Shown: positions 1 to 8,956 of the stretch, piece after piece
How the letters are laid out: the number at the start of each line of letters is the position of its first letter
How positions within the stretch are numbered: position 1 is the first letter of the stretch
Assembly: GCF_022662335.1 (NCBI RefSeq)
Contig: NZ_JAKNQJ010000004.1
Span: 310,001-374,000 of the forward strand
Direction: 5' to 3'
Source of the DNA: Sphingomonas sp. CROZ-RG-20F-R02-07
Lineage (GTDB): Bacteria; Pseudomonadota; Alphaproteobacteria; Sphingomonadales; Sphingomonadaceae
DNA length: 64,000 nucleotides
The notes under the pieces: model-generated
The model's database searches: none
Told to the model about the DNA's origin: nothing
The model's input: the letters and a program-made list of their open reading frames with translations, nothing else
Translations under genes and position numbers: made by a program

Positions 1-981
1 GCCGTCGCGCGTGCCGATCGAGACGCCGAGGCCATAGCCGGTGGTCGTGCCGTCGGCCAGCTTCACCGGCGTTTCCTGCGCCTGCCAGTCGGCGGGGGTG
101 AGCAGCGTGCGGTCGAGCCGCGCGATATCCCATTTCGCCAGATCGGCGGCGGTCATCGCCAGTTCGCCCGCGGCATAGAGCCAGCCGCGCGCGGGCGGCT
201 GCACGGCGCGCACCGGACCCAGCGCGGCGCGGCCATAGCCCTGCGGATAGGCCTTGCCGATCGCCAGATCCTGGTCGATCGGCGTCATGCCCAGCGGCTT
301 GAAGATATGGGTTCGCAGAAAGGCGAGCAGCGGTTCGCCCGAGACCTTCTCGACGATCAGGCCGGCGACGACATAGCCGGTGTTCGAATATTGCCACTGC
401 GTGCCGGGCGCAAAATCGAGCGGCTTCTTCGCCCAGCGATCGACGATGCCCTGCGGCGAAACCGGCGTCGCCATCGCCTTGAAGCTGTAATCCTGCGGCC
501 AGTAATCCTGCAGCCCGGAGGTGTGGCTGAGCAGTTCGCGGATCGTGATCGTGTCGCCGCCGCTGATGCCGGGCAGATATTTGGCGACGGTGTCGTCGAG
601 GCTCAGCTTGCCCTGGTCCGCCAGCAGCAGCACCGCGGCGGCGGTGAATTGTTTGGAGATCGACGCGATCTGGAACGGGAGCCGCGCATCGGCCTGCGGG
701 ATCGCCTCGGACGCCTTGCCATAGGCCCTGGCCAGCACGATCCGGCCGCCGCGCACCACCGCGATCGACACGCCGGGCGTGCCCGTCTTCGCCAGCGCGG
801 TCGCGACGACGCCGTCGATCCGCGCGGTTTCGGCCGGGGTGAGCTGCTGCGCCGTGGCGGGCGCGGCGAGGACGAGAAGCCCGGCCAGCGCGAGGCGAAG
901 TGGAGGAAGTGGAGGCGTGCGGCGGGTTTTCCACTTCGCGGCGGGGGACGGGGCGGATCGACGGGGCTGGGACGCGTTCAT
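1..981 (-). CDS. Serine hydrolase, class C beta-lactamase/penicillin-binding family (3' truncated)
   Basis: The visible 327 codons encode a beta-lactamase-fold serine hydrolase. A long basic N-terminus leads into a hydrophobic stretch (about residues 29-44, ending ATAQQ) that looks like a Sec signal peptide, so the enzyme is probably periplasmic. The catalytic tetrad S107-I-S-K110 and the second motif Y198-S-N200 are present, as expected for class C beta-lactamases, DD-peptidases and esterases of this superfamily. The C-terminal KTG-type motif lies beyond the window edge. The start is the only ATG upstream of the signal peptide. Antibiotic hydrolysis cannot be told from peptidase or esterase activity here. 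Confidence 0.88.
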   Translation of the reverse strand, partial: MNASQPRRSAPSPAAKWKTRRTPPLPPLRLALAGLLVLAAPATAQQLTPAETARIDGVVATALAKTGTPGVSIAVVRGGRIVLARAYGKASEAIPQADARLPFQIASISKQFTAAAVLLLADQGKLSLDDTVAKYLPGISGGDTITIRELLSHTSGLQDYWPQDYSFKAMATPVSPQGIVDRWAKKPLDFAPGTQWQYSNTGYVVAGLIVEKVSGEPLLAFLRTHIFKPLGMTPIDQDLAIGKAYPQGYGRAALGPVRAVQPPARGWLYAAGELAMTAADLAKWDIARLDRTLLTPADWQAQETPVKLADGTTTGYGLGVSIGTRDG

Positions 982-1237
982 CGCGCCAGTCTGGCATGGG
1001 ATGCGCCTGTAGGACAGACCCCGCGCGCGGGTTTCCCGGCGAAGGCGGGGTGATAGACACGAGGTCTGATTGGACGACGTTTTGTACGGATTGGTCCGGT
1101 CATGCGCCCGCCGATGCTCACGTCGATGGTTGGCGGCCGGATGTCGCAGAGCGTTGGCTCAGTCCCGACGTCCGGTTAGCGCTGTACGTCTTAGTTTGGT
1201 GGAAAGCGGAACGGCCGCTTTGGAGCGACCGATGCCG

Positions 1238-1453
1238 TTAATTACCGTTGCGTAGAACCCGGTCCGGCTTCACGATGGCATTCTGATCTACGTGCATCCC
1301 CTTGCAGCGAGCGGCGGTTATGTCGTCCGCCCATCGTTGATAGTATCGCGGATCGTCGGGAGGTCCGACATTGCAGGCGGCTGGCTCTTTATGACGGCAG
1401 CCCCCTAAGGCTATCGCCACAGCCGCTAGCGGAAGCATGAACCAACGTCGCAT
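1238..1453 (-). CDS. Small putative lipoprotein of unknown function
   Basis: This 71-residue ORF begins MRRWFMLPLAAVAIALGGC, a short signal peptide ending in a lipobox (LGGC), so the product would be a lipid-anchored mini-protein of about 50 residues. The mature part is polar with two further cysteines and resembles no family I recognise. It sits alone in a stretch of lower GC than the surroundings, with no convincing Shine-Dalgarno, which may mean recent acquisition. It could be a chance ORF, but the complete lipoprotein signal argues that it is real. Confidence 0.5.
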   Translation of the reverse strand: MRRWFMLPLAAVAIALGGCRHKEPAACNVGPPDDPRYYQRWADDITAARCKGMHVDQNAIVKPDRVLRNGN

Positions 1454-1780
1454 TTGAGAATGATCGCATCATACTCCGTTCGTCTGCAAGTGGGCGTTTG
1501 CCGCCCGGCAGCTTTTACCCCCGCGAGAAAGAGTTGAGCCAGTTGGTATCGAATGGCATCGACCCATCGCCGCCAACCCGACCGCTCATATGGTCGCGAG
1601 ACGATAAGGACGACAGAGGGCGTGTGTCGAACGGTTGGTAGAAAAGTGTCGCTCCATCCGATGTCATGTTTATAGCCGGCGAGGGCTGGGGCCCACTCGG
1701 GAAGGTCCATGCAACATGCGCGGCGCGTCGTCACGATCGTGCTCCAACTGGGCCCCGGCCTTCGCCGGGGAACAACAGAA
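1454..1780. other. Intergenic, lower-GC stretch with one hairpin
   Basis: About 330 bases between the small lipoprotein gene and the end of rimO. Base composition is visibly less GC-rich than in neighbouring genes. A frame open on the minus strand (1426-1947) is mostly the shadow of rimO and shows no protein-like features. Apart from the hairpin at 1753-1770 I see no gene. Confidence 0.5.
1753..1770. terminator. GC-rich hairpin after rimO
   Basis: A perfect 7-bp stem, CCCCGGC/GCCGGGG, with a CTTC loop begins 11 nt past the rimO stop codon. No T-run follows on the minus strand, so it is either a factor-assisted terminator or a copy of the short CCCCGGC-type hairpin repeats that are common in sphingomonads. 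Confidence 0.45.
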
Positions 1781-3109
1781 CTACACCGGCACGCCGTACA
1801 GATCGTGGTCGTCGGCATGCTCGATCGCGACGGGCACGATGTCGCCCACCGCCAGATGGCCGGCGTCGCGCAGGAAGACCTCGCCGTCGATTTCGGGCGC
1901 ATCGGCCTGGCTGCGGCCGGTGGCGCCGCCCTCGTCGTCCACCGCATCCACGATCACCGGCAGCGTCCGGCCGATCTTGGCGGCGAGCTTGGCGGCCGAG
2001 ATCGCGGCGGTCTTTTCCATGATCCGGGCGTAGCGTTCTTCCTTCACCGCCTCGGGCACGGGATCGGGCAGCAGGTTCGCGCTGGCGCCCGCCACGGGTT
2101 CGAAGCGGAACGCGCCGACGCGGTCGAGCTGCGCCTCGTCCAGCCAGTCGAGCAGATACTGGAAATCGGCCTCGGTCTCGCCGGGGAAGCCGACGACGAA
2201 GGTGGAGCGGATCGCGATGTCGGGCGCGATCGTGCGCCAGCGATGGATCCGCTCCAGCACCTTGGCATCGTTCGCCGGGCGCTTCATCCGCTTCAGCACC
2301 GCAGGCGCCGCATGCTGGAACGGGATATCCAGATAGGGGAGCACCAGCCCCTCCGCCATCAGCGGGATCACCTCGTCGACATGCGGATAGGGATAGACGT
2401 AATGGAGCCGCACCCAGGGCGCGATCCGGCCCAGTTCGCGCGCCAGATCGGTCATGTGCGGCACGACCTCGCGGCCCTTCCACGGGCGCGGGGTGCGGCG
2501 GATGTCGATGCCGTAGGCGGAGGTGTCCTGGCTGATGACCAGCAGCTCCTGCGTGCCCGCGGCGACCAGCTTTTCCGCCTCGCGCAGGATCGCGTCGGGC
2601 CGGCGGCTGACGAGATCGCCGCGCAGCGACGGGATGATGCAGAAGGAGCAGCGATGGTTGCACCCCTCCGAGATCTTCAGATAGCTATAGTGGCGCGGCG
2701 TCAGCTTCAGCCCGGCATCGGGCACCAGATCGAGATAGGGCGACAGGCCCGGCGGCGCCGCTTCGTGCACCGCCTCCACAACCTGCTGATATTCGTGCGC
2801 GCCGGTGATCGCGAGCACCTGGGGGAAGCGCGCGCGGATCGCCTCGGCTTCCTTGCCCATACAGCCCGTGACGATGACGCGGCCGTTCTCGGCCATCGCC
2901 TCGCCGATCGCCTCGAGGCTTTCCTCCTTCGCCGAATCGAGAAAACCGCAGGTGTTGACGAGCACGACGTCGGCGCCGGCATAGTCGGCGGACATCGCAT
3001 AGCCGTCCGCGCGGAGCTGCGTCAGGATGCGTTCGCTGTCGACGAGATTCTTCGGGCAGCCGAGCGAAACCATGCCGACTTTCGGCGGGGAGGGGAGGAT
3101 GGTGGCCAT
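1781..3109 (-). CDS. rimO: Ribosomal protein S12 methylthiotransferase RimO
   Basis: RimO is a radical-SAM enzyme that adds a methylthio group to an aspartate of ribosomal protein S12. The 442 residues match family length. The N-terminal UPF0004 domain carries the auxiliary cluster cysteines C18 (SLGCPK), C54 (NTCGF) and C83 (TGCMG). The radical-SAM motif is C150-N-H-R-C154-S-F-C157 within [22 protein letters not shown] domain occupies the last 65 or so residues. GCPKN and IIPSLRG distinguish it from MiaB. The gene diverges from anmK across about 150 bp. Confidence 0.96.
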   Translation of the reverse strand: MATILPSPPKVGMVSLGCPKNLVDSERILTQLRADGYAMSADYAGADVVLVNTCGFLDSAKEESLEAIGEAMAENGRVIVTGCMGKEAEAIRARFPQVLAITGAHEYQQVVEAVHEAAPPGLSPYLDLVPDAGLKLTPRHYSYLKISEGCNHRCSFCIIPSLRGDLVSRRPDAILREAEKLVAAGTQELLVISQDTSAYGIDIRRTPRPWKGREVVPHMTDLARELGRIAPWVRLHYVYPYPHVDEVIPLMAEGLVLPYLDIPFQHAAPAVLKRMKRPANDAKVLERIHRWRTIAPDIAIRSTFVVGFPGETEADFQYLLDWLDEAQLDRVGAFRFEPVAGASANLLPDPVPEAVKEERYARIMEKTAAISAAKLAAKIGRTLPVIVDAVDDEGGATGRSQADAPEIDGEVFLRDAGHLAVGDIVPVAIEHADDHDLYGVPV

Positions 3110-3262
3110 GGGAGGCGCCGCACATAGGCGATCGGTGGCGATTTTGCCACTCTCGCTTCACTTCATGGGGCAGGCGGCGGCGTTGGCCGCAAACCGCCTG
3201 GCCGATCGATCGACAGCGGTGCGATCGCGCGCCATGGAAAGCGGCGTCTGGAGGAGCGGGAT

Positions 3263-4348
3263 ATGCGTGCGATCGGCCTGATGTCCGGAACCTCGCTCGA
3301 CGGGATCGATGCGGCGTTGATCGAGACCGATGGCGAGCGGCAGGTGATGCCGATCGCCTTTCGCGGCGAGCCCTGGTCGGATGCGGCGCGCGCCGAACTG
3401 GCCGAGGCGACGCGGATGGCGCTCACCTTCGAACGGCCGCGCGCCAGCCCGCCGATCGTCGCGGCGTCCGATCTCGTTACGCGGGCGCACGTGTTCGCGG
3501 TGCGCAAGCTGATCGCCGAGGCGGGGCTGACGCCCGCCGATATCGACGTGATCGGCTTTCACGGCCAGACGATCGCCCACCGCCCCGATCGCGGCTGGAC
3601 CTGGCAGATCGGCGACGGCGCGCAGATGGCGAACGCCTGCGCGATCGTCACCGTCTCCGATTTCCGCTCGGCCGACGTGGCGGCGGGGGGGCAGGGCGCG
3701 CCGCTGCTGCCGGTCTATCACGCCGCGCTCGCCGCGGATCTGGCGGGGCCGGTGGCGGTGCTGAACCTGGGCGGCGTCGCGAACGTCACCTGGATCGGCG
3801 ACGGCCGCGTGATCGCGTTCGACACCGGGCCCGCCAACGGGCTGATCGACGATTGGGTGGGGCAGGCGACGGGCGCGCGGTTCGATGCGGAGGGCGCGCT
3901 CGCCGCCACGGGGCGCGTGGACGAAAGCGTGCTGGGCGCGATGCTCGACCACCCGTTCTTCGCCGAGCCCGGCCCCAAATCGCTCGATCGCGGCGACTTC
4001 ACGATCCAGCCGGCGCGCGGGCTGTCGGCGGGCGATGGCGCGGCGACGCTGACCGCCTTCACCGCCGCCGGCGTGGCGATCGCGATCGACCAGTTGCCGC
4101 AGCGCCCCGTGCGGCTGCTGGTGGCGGGCGGCGGCCGGCACAATCCGACACTGCTGGCAATGATCGCCGCGCGCACCGGGCTGACGCCGGAGCCGACCGA
4201 CACGCTCGGATGGAATGGCGATGCGCTGGAGGCGGAAGGCTTCGCCTATATGGCGGTGCGCACGCTGCGCGGGCTGCCGATCAGCTTTCCGGGCACCACC
4301 GGCGTGCCGAGCGCGATGCCGGGCGGCGTCGTGCACCGCCCGGGTTGA
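3263..4348 (+). CDS. anmK: Anhydro-N-acetylmuramic acid kinase
   Basis: AnmK phosphorylates and opens 1,6-anhydro-MurNAc released during murein recycling, giving MurNAc-6-phosphate in the cytoplasm. The N-terminal phosphate-binding motif MSGTSLDGID (residues 7-16), GFHGQT, FDTGPANGLID and the C-terminal GWNGDALEAEGFAYMAVR are all family hallmarks. The length of 361 residues is normal. A good ribosome binding site (GGAG) precedes the ATG. It is a single gene, divergent from rimO and convergent with the next gene across a hairpin. Confidence 0.96.
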   Translation: MRAIGLMSGTSLDGIDAALIETDGERQVMPIAFRGEPWSDAARAELAEATRMALTFERPRASPPIVAASDLVTRAHVFAVRKLIAEAGLTPADIDVIGFHGQTIAHRPDRGWTWQIGDGAQMANACAIVTVSDFRSADVAAGGQGAPLLPVYHAALAADLAGPVAVLNLGGVANVTWIGDGRVIAFDTGPANGLIDDWVGQATGARFDAEGALAATGRVDESVLGAMLDHPFFAEPGPKSLDRGDFTIQPARGLSAGDGAATLTAFTAAGVAIAIDQLPQRPVRLLVAGGGRHNPTLLAMIAARTGLTPEPTDTLGWNGDALEAEGFAYMAVRTLRGLPISFPGTTGVPSAMPGGVVHRPG

Positions 4349-4359
4349 GCCGCGTGTCC

Positions 4360-4381
4360 CCGCCCCGGAATGCCGGGGCGG
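4360..4381. terminator. Perfect 9-bp hairpin between convergent genes
   Basis: CCGCCCCGG/CCGGGGCGG with an AATG loop lies 12 nt after the anmK stop and 11 nt from the stop of the facing gene at 4392. The symmetry would serve both directions. No U-tract is present. Confidence 0.5.
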
Positions 4382-4391
4382 CGGAGAAGGA

Positions 4392-4757
4392 TCAGGCGGC
4401 GTCCGCCTTCTTGTCGGGCTTGCCCTTGAGTGCCGGCTTCTTGCCCGGACCCTTGCGCTTGGGCGGCTTCTCGCCGGCGGCCTTGCGCGCCAGCACGGCG
4501 GGCACCGCCACCGCGGCGGCGATCCCGGCGACCACCGCCGCGCCGAGCGCGATGGTCACGGCCGGATGTGCGCCGGCCGCATGCTTCACCGCACGTGCGC
4601 CGTCCTTGGCCTTGTCCACTGCGCCGTCATGGGGCGCGTCGTCGTGCCGCGGCGCGGGCTTTCTTCCATCCTTGTGCTCGTGGCCATGCTCGGGTTCGTG
4701 CTCGGGATGCGGATGGGCCTTGGCATGCGGCATGGCGGATGCGGGAATGGACGACAT
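4392..4757 (-). CDS. His-rich small single-pass membrane protein, function unknown
   Basis: This 121-residue protein has three visible parts. Residues about 10-45 are rich in His, Glu, Pro and Asp (HAKAHPHPEHEPEHGHEH), which suggests metal binding. A very hydrophobic Ala/Val segment (about residues 67-91) is a likely membrane helix. The tail is Lys/Pro/Gly-rich and strongly basic. AGGAG lies 7 nt before the ATG. I recognise no family; the layout resembles other uncharacterised sphingomonad single-pass proteins such as the one at 15843-16370. Confidence 0.7.
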   Translation of the reverse strand: MSSIPASAMPHAKAHPHPEHEPEHGHEHKDGRKPAPRHDDAPHDGAVDKAKDGARAVKHAAGAHPAVTIALGAAVVAGIAAAVAVPAVLARKAAGEKPPKRKGPGKKPALKGKPDKKADAA

Positions 4758-4803
4758 GGGGACGCTCCTGATACGATGGGTGGCCGGATACGATGGTTGG
4801 GCG

Positions 4804-4828
4804 ACAACCTGCGGGTAACACAGGTTGT
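4804..4828 (-). terminator. Hairpin downstream of the VWA gene
   Basis: An 8-bp perfect inverted repeat ACAACCTG/CAGGTTGT with a 9-nt loop lies 14 nt beyond the stop of the VWA-domain gene. It is less GC-rich than the other hairpins in the window and has no T-run. Just upstream the ten bases GATACGATGG occur twice (about 4773 and 4789). Confidence 0.35.
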
Positions 4829-4842
4829 TCCGCGCGGCGAAC

Positions 4843-6021
4843 TCACCGTTTGCGCGTCAGCTCGCGCATCGCCGCGTCCAGCCCGGCGAGGCTCAGCGGA
4901 TACATGCGATCGGCCATCAGGTCGCGGATGATCCGGATGCTCTGCGAATAGCCCCATTGCTCGCGCGGGATCGGGTTCAGCCACACCGCGGCGGGATAGG
5001 TGGTCGTCAATCGGTGAAGCCAGGTCGCGCCCGATTCCTCGTTCATATGCTCGACCGAGCCACCGGGATGCGTGATCTCATAGGGGCTCATCGACGCGTC
5101 GCCGACGAACACGCACTTATAGTCATGGCCGTATTTGTGGAGCAGATCGGCGGTCGGCGTGCGCTCGGCGAAGCGGCGCCGATTGTCCTTCCACACGCCC
5201 TCATAGGGGCAATTGTGGAAGTAGAAGAATTCGAGATTCTTGAACTCGCTGGTCGCGGCCGAGAACAGCTCCTCGCACAATGTCACGAACGGATCCATCG
5301 ATCCGCCCACGTCGAGAAACAGCAGCAGCTTCACCGCATTGCGCCGCTCGGGCCGCATCCGCACGTCGAGCCAGCCCTGGCGCGCGGTGCCGTCGATCGT
5401 GCCGTCGATGTCGAGCTCGTCCGCCGCACCCTCGCGCGCGAAGCGGCGCAGGCGGCGCAGCGCCACCTTGATGTTGCGCGTGCCGAGTTCGCGGCTGTTG
5501 TCGAGGTTGCGGAACTCGCGCTGGTCCCAAACCTTCAACGCGCGCTTGTGCGTGCTTTCGCCGCCGATCCGCACGCCCTCCGGATTGTAGCCGCCATTGC
5601 CGAAGGGCGAGGTGCCGCCGGTGCCGATCCACTTGCTGCCGCCCTGATGGCGCTCGCGCTGCTCCTCAAGCCGCTTCTTCAGCGTCTCCATGATCTCGTC
5701 CCACGACCCGAGCGATCGGACCTTGGCCATCTCCTCCTCGCTCAGGAACCGTTCGGCGATCGCCTTCAGCCAGTCGGCGGGGATCTCGGCACCCTCCGGC
5801 CCAAAGCGGGTGGCGATGCCGCGGAACACCTTGGCGAACACCTGGTCGAACCGGTCGAGCAGCCCCTCGTCCTTCACGTACACGGCGCGCGAGAGGTAGT
5901 AGAAATCCTCGGGCGTACGGCCGATCACCTCGGCGTCGAGCGCCTCCAGCAGGAGCAGATGCTCCTTGAGGCTGGCCGGGATGCCCGCCGCGCGCAGTTC
6001 GTCGAGAAAGTCGAGGAACAT
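4843..6021 (-). CDS. VWA (CoxE-like) domain protein, probable MoxR partner
   Basis: This 392-residue cytoplasmic protein has a helical N-terminal half and a C-terminal von Willebrand A domain. The MIDAS motif is D237-V-G-G-S241, followed by MDPF, and GDASMSPYE appears later in the fold; both are typical of the CoxE-like/YeaD2 group. Such proteins work with MoxR AAA+ ATPases as metal-dependent adaptors or chaperones. A MoxR gene lies on the same strand at 8957-9811, separated by two unrelated genes. The upstream hydrolase gene stops 4 nt before this start codon, which suggests co-transcription. Confidence 0.88.
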   Translation of the reverse strand: MFLDFLDELRAAGIPASLKEHLLLLEALDAEVIGRTPEDFYYLSRAVYVKDEGLLDRFDQVFAKVFRGIATRFGPEGAEIPADWLKAIAERFLSEEEMAKVRSLGSWDEIMETLKKRLEEQRERHQGGSKWIGTGGTSPFGNGGYNPEGVRIGGESTHKRALKVWDQREFRNLDNSRELGTRNIKVALRRLRRFAREGAADELDIDGTIDGTARQGWLDVRMRPERRNAVKLLLFLDVGGSMDPFVTLCEELFSAATSEFKNLEFFYFHNCPYEGVWKDNRRRFAERTPTADLLHKYGHDYKCVFVGDASMSPYEITHPGGSVEHMNEESGATWLHRLTTTYPAAVWLNPIPREQWGYSQSIRIIRDLMADRMYPLSLAGLDAAMRELTRKR

Positions 6022-6025
6022 CGGA

Positions 6026-7960
6026 TTACTTCACGCCCCCCGCCATGGCGGCGGCGACCGGCACGACGGGCAGTTCGATCGCGCTCGCCTGGGCCGGGCC
6101 ATGATAGACCGCGATCGTCGCCTTGCGGTAATCGCCGGGCTTCGCGTCGAAGATGTTGGGCACGAAGGTTTGCGGGTTGCGGTCGTAGAGCGGGAACCAG
6201 CTCGACTGGACCTGCACCATGATGCGGTGGCCGGGCAGGAACACATGGTTCACGTTCGGCAGCACGATGGCATAGCCGAGCGGCCGGTTGGGCGTGATCG
6301 GCACGGCATGTTCGGGGCTCTGGCGGTAACGCCCGCGCAGGATGTCCATCGCGACCGCGAGCTGATAGCCGCCCATCTCCGGCTTGGCGGGATATTCGGC
6401 CGGGTAGACGTCGATCAGCTTGGCGACGAAATCGCCGTCGGTGCCGGTCGTGCTGGCGATCAGATCGACCACCGGCGCGCCCGAGATGGCGACGGCCTCC
6501 TTCAGCACGGGCGTCTCGTAGCTCAGCACGTCGGTCCGGTCCGAGAAGGGCCGCTGATCGTCCACCAGCCACTGCCGCCAGGTCGATCCGGTCGCATAGG
6601 TCGGGCGGATCGGGCGGATGCGATAGGGGATCGGCTTGGCCGGATCCGAGACGTAATCGTCATGGCCGTTCGCCGTGGGGGCGGTGGGGGCGAGGCCCCC
6701 GGCGGGCTGGAACCAGTAACGCTGCATCGGCGCGGCGCAGGTGCCCATGCCCGCGCAGACGGGTGGCCAGGCGGCGAGCCTCTGCCACCGGTTGGCGCCG
6801 GTCTGGAAGGCGAGCACGGGGGGCAGATCGGCGGCCGGCGCGCCGGGCTTCAACTGCGCGTCGAGGAACGGCAGCAGGATGTTGGTGCGAAACCACAAGG
6901 CGGTATCCGAATCGAAGCGGATCGCGCCCAGCGTCGATCCATCGCCGTTCCAGCCGCCATGCGCCCAGGGGCCGATCACGAGATGTTCGAGGCCCGCCGG
7001 CGCCACCTTGGCCAGCGCCTGATAGGCGGCGACCGCGCCGAACATGTCCTCCTGATCCCATTGCCCCGCCACCCAGAGCGTGGGGACGGTCTGCGGCAGA
7101 CGCGGCAGGATCTCGTCGAGCGCCTGCGCCTTCCAGAACGAATCATAGGCCGGATGATCGTGCATCCGCCGCACCCAGCCGAGCTGGTCGAGCCCGCGGC
7201 TCTTCACGAAATCGCTGGCCGAGCCCGCGCGCAGGAAGGTGTCGTAATCGTCATACGCGTCGCGCCACAGATCGGCGCCGCTGCCCTTCACGCTGTCCTG
7301 GCTGAAATAATAGTCGTAGCCGATCAGCCGGAACGCACCGCCGTGGAAATCATCGTCGTTGTGATAGGTGTTGATGACCGGGTTCATCGGCACCGCCACC
7401 TTCAGCGCCGGGTGCGGGTTGACGAGGGCCATCGCCGCCATCATCCCGTCATAGCTGGTGCCGATGATGCCGACGCGGCCGTTGTTGCCGGCGACGTTCT
7501 TCACCAGCCAGTCGATCGTGTCGTAGGCGTCGGTCGAATGATCGACCTTGGTGCCGTTCAGCGGGCCGATCAGCGGCCGTTCGTTGACGTAATCGCCGCC
7601 CGATCCGTATTTGCCGCGAACATCCTCGTACACGCGGATATAGCCCGCATCGACGAGCGTCGAATCGAAGCCGCGCGCGAGCATGTCGGCATGGCCGCTC
7701 TCGTTGTGGCTCAGCTCGCTTTCCGCGCCATAAGGGGTGCGCTGGAGCACGATCGGCGCGTCGGTGAGCCCCTTCCGGCGCAGGATCACGGCGTGCAGCT
7801 TCACTCCGTCGCGCATGGGGATGTCGACCGACTGTTTGTCGAAATCGAAGCCGGCATCGGCGGTCTTGAACGTCTTGGGGATGTCGGCGGGCAGCGACTG
7901 CGCGCCCGCGGCACCCGCCAGCAGCAGCGCCGTCGCCGCGATCGTCAGCCTTGCCCGCAT
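6026..7960 (-). CDS. Secreted CocE/NonD-family hydrolase (alpha-amino-acid ester hydrolase or acylase type)
   Basis: This 644-residue alpha/beta hydrolase belongs to the X-Pro dipeptidyl-peptidase S15/CocE family. It has a signal peptide (MRARLTIAATALLLAGAAGA), the nucleophile motif G-T-S169-Y-D-G, the early DVRGKYGSGGDY segment typical of the family, and a C-terminal jelly-roll domain. Relatives hydrolyse cocaine esters, glutaryl-7-ACA or amino-acid esters; the substrate here is unknown. The start at 7960 is preferred over one 60 nt upstream because it opens the signal peptide and has GAGGA 7 nt before it. Confidence 0.9.
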   Translation of the reverse strand: MRARLTIAATALLLAGAAGAQSLPADIPKTFKTADAGFDFDKQSVDIPMRDGVKLHAVILRRKGLTDAPIVLQRTPYGAESELSHNESGHADMLARGFDSTLVDAGYIRVYEDVRGKYGSGGDYVNERPLIGPLNGTKVDHSTDAYDTIDWLVKNVAGNNGRVGIIGTSYDGMMAAMALVNPHPALKVAVPMNPVINTYHNDDDFHGGAFRLIGYDYYFSQDSVKGSGADLWRDAYDDYDTFLRAGSASDFVKSRGLDQLGWVRRMHDHPAYDSFWKAQALDEILPRLPQTVPTLWVAGQWDQEDMFGAVAAYQALAKVAPAGLEHLVIGPWAHGGWNGDGSTLGAIRFDSDTALWFRTNILLPFLDAQLKPGAPAADLPPVLAFQTGANRWQRLAAWPPVCAGMGTCAAPMQRYWFQPAGGLAPTAPTANGHDDYVSDPAKPIPYRIRPIRPTYATGSTWRQWLVDDQRPFSDRTDVLSYETPVLKEAVAISGAPVVDLIASTTGTDGDFVAKLIDVYPAEYPAKPEMGGYQLAVAMDILRGRYRQSPEHAVPITPNRPLGYAIVLPNVNHVFLPGHRIMVQVQSSWFPLYDRNPQTFVPNIFDAKPGDYRKATIAVYHGPAQASAIELPVVPVAAAMAGGVK

Positions 7961-8023
7961 GTGCCGTCCTCGAACCAGTGTCAGACGAACGCCGTGACAC
8001 AGGGACGGTGGTGGAAACAAGCG

Positions 8024-8590
8024 TCAGCGCACCGCGTAACGCCCGCCGCCGGGAACATAGGCATCGATCAGCGCACCGACATCGTCGGGCGCGCGGCCGG
8101 ACAGGCCCTCGACGGGGCGGGAGTGGCCATAGACGAAGCCCTCGACCGGATAGACCGTGCTGCCGAGACCGTTCGAATCGCGGAACCAGACCTTCACGTC
8201 GGACCAGTCGTTGCCGGGCGACACGTCGAACAACGTCACGTCCTGTTCGGTATGGCCGCGTTCGCCGTTCTGGCGCGACCAATTGGCATGGGTGAGCATC
8301 ACCACGCGGCGTTCGACGATCCGGCTGACCACCGCCACATGGCCGAGGGGGAGGCGGCCGCTGCGCGCGAAGACGATGACTGCGCCGACGCGGGGCCGAT
8401 GCCCGCGGTCGTAGCGGCCTTCCGCCTGGCTCCACCATGTCCAGGCATCGCCATAGATGTCGATGCCCGAGGCCGCGCGCGCGAACGGCACGCATTGCCC
8501 GACATAGCCGAGGAGCGAGGCCGCCGACGCGGCGGGGGTGGCCGCGGTGGCCAGGAGGAGCGCGATTTCGGTAAGCCACTGTCGCATCAC
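8024..8590 (-). CDS. Secreted CHAP-domain protein (putative cysteine amidase/peptidase)
   Basis: The 188-residue product has a signal peptide (to about residue 23) and a CHAP fold. The catalytic cysteine is C33 in GQCVPFAR, the histidine is H84 in PLGHVAVVS, and THANW contains the expected polar residue. CHAP domains cleave peptidoglycan peptides or amides, so a periplasmic wall-remodelling role is likely. The frame opens with GTG at 8590; ATG at 8587 is equally possible. The hydrolase gene follows 63 nt downstream. Confidence 0.85.
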   Translation of the reverse strand: MMRQWLTEIALLLATAATPAASAASLLGYVGQCVPFARAASGIDIYGDAWTWWSQAEGRYDRGHRPRVGAVIVFARSGRLPLGHVAVVSRIVERRVVMLTHANWSRQNGERGHTEQDVTLFDVSPGNDWSDVKVWFRDSNGLGSTVYPVEGFVYGHSRPVEGLSGRAPDDVGALIDAYVPGGGRYAVR

Positions 8591-8691
8591 GCTTGTGTAG
8601 AGGCGCCGACCTCACCGCCCGGTTGCCGATCGTGGTTAACGATGCGTTGCGGGCGGAACCGCGACGCGCGCTGCGTGTTCAATCCCGCGAG

Positions 8692-8741
8692 CCCGGTGAC
8701 CGTCCGCCCCCTCCCCCCAAAGGCCGGCGGTCACCGGGTTT
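8692..8741 (+). ncRNA. Candidate structured RNA: long hairpin with C-rich loop
   Basis: A perfect 11-bp stem, CCCGGTGACCG (8692-8702) with CGGTCACCGGG (8728-8738), closes a 25-nt loop containing CCCCCTCCCCCC and is followed by TTT. The spacer between the CHAP gene and a doubtful small ORF contains no other obvious structure. A loop rich in CCUCC could pair with Shine-Dalgarno sequences, as in several alphaproteobacterial small RNAs. It could equally be an attenuator or terminator for the small ORF. Transcription is not shown. Confidence 0.35.
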
Positions 8742-8766
8742 CCTGTCAGTATCGAGGATCGGCGCG

Positions 8767-8943
8767 TTGCCACCAGCCAACAAGGATCAGCGCGAACGCG
8801 TGGCCGCGATCGGCAAGGCCCTGCGCAAGGGCATCGCCACGCCGACCGACACGCTCATCACCGGCGACATCCCGCTGCTGCTCACGCGATTGTCGCAGGT
8901 GTCGCGGCCATCTCCCCACGACGCGAGCGAAGACGAGGGCTGA
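8767..8943 (+). CDS. Possible small protein of unknown function
   Basis: A TTG at 8767 has GAGGA about 9 nt upstream and would open a 58-residue protein (LPPANKDQRERVAAIGKALRK...) with an amphipathic basic helix and a polar acidic tail. The same frame runs open from 8593, but the upstream part is Pro/Arg-rich and lies across the hairpin at 8692-8741, so it is unlikely to be translated. It converges on the moxR gene, 13 nt apart. I recognise no family. Confidence 0.4.
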   Translation: MPPANKDQRERVAAIGKALRKGIATPTDTLITGDIPLLLTRLSQVSRPSPHDASEDEG

Positions 8944-8956
8944 CGGGGGGGCGCCG

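Noticed and set aside
1426..1947. Minus-strand frame of 173 codons between rimO and the lipoprotein gene
   Set aside because: Its first two-thirds overlap the end of rimO out of frame and the rest overlaps the lipoprotein start; composition is Arg/Ser/Thr noise.
1709..3127. Plus-strand open frame of 472 codons
   Set aside because: It is antisense to rimO, whose three radical-SAM and three auxiliary cysteines are intact.
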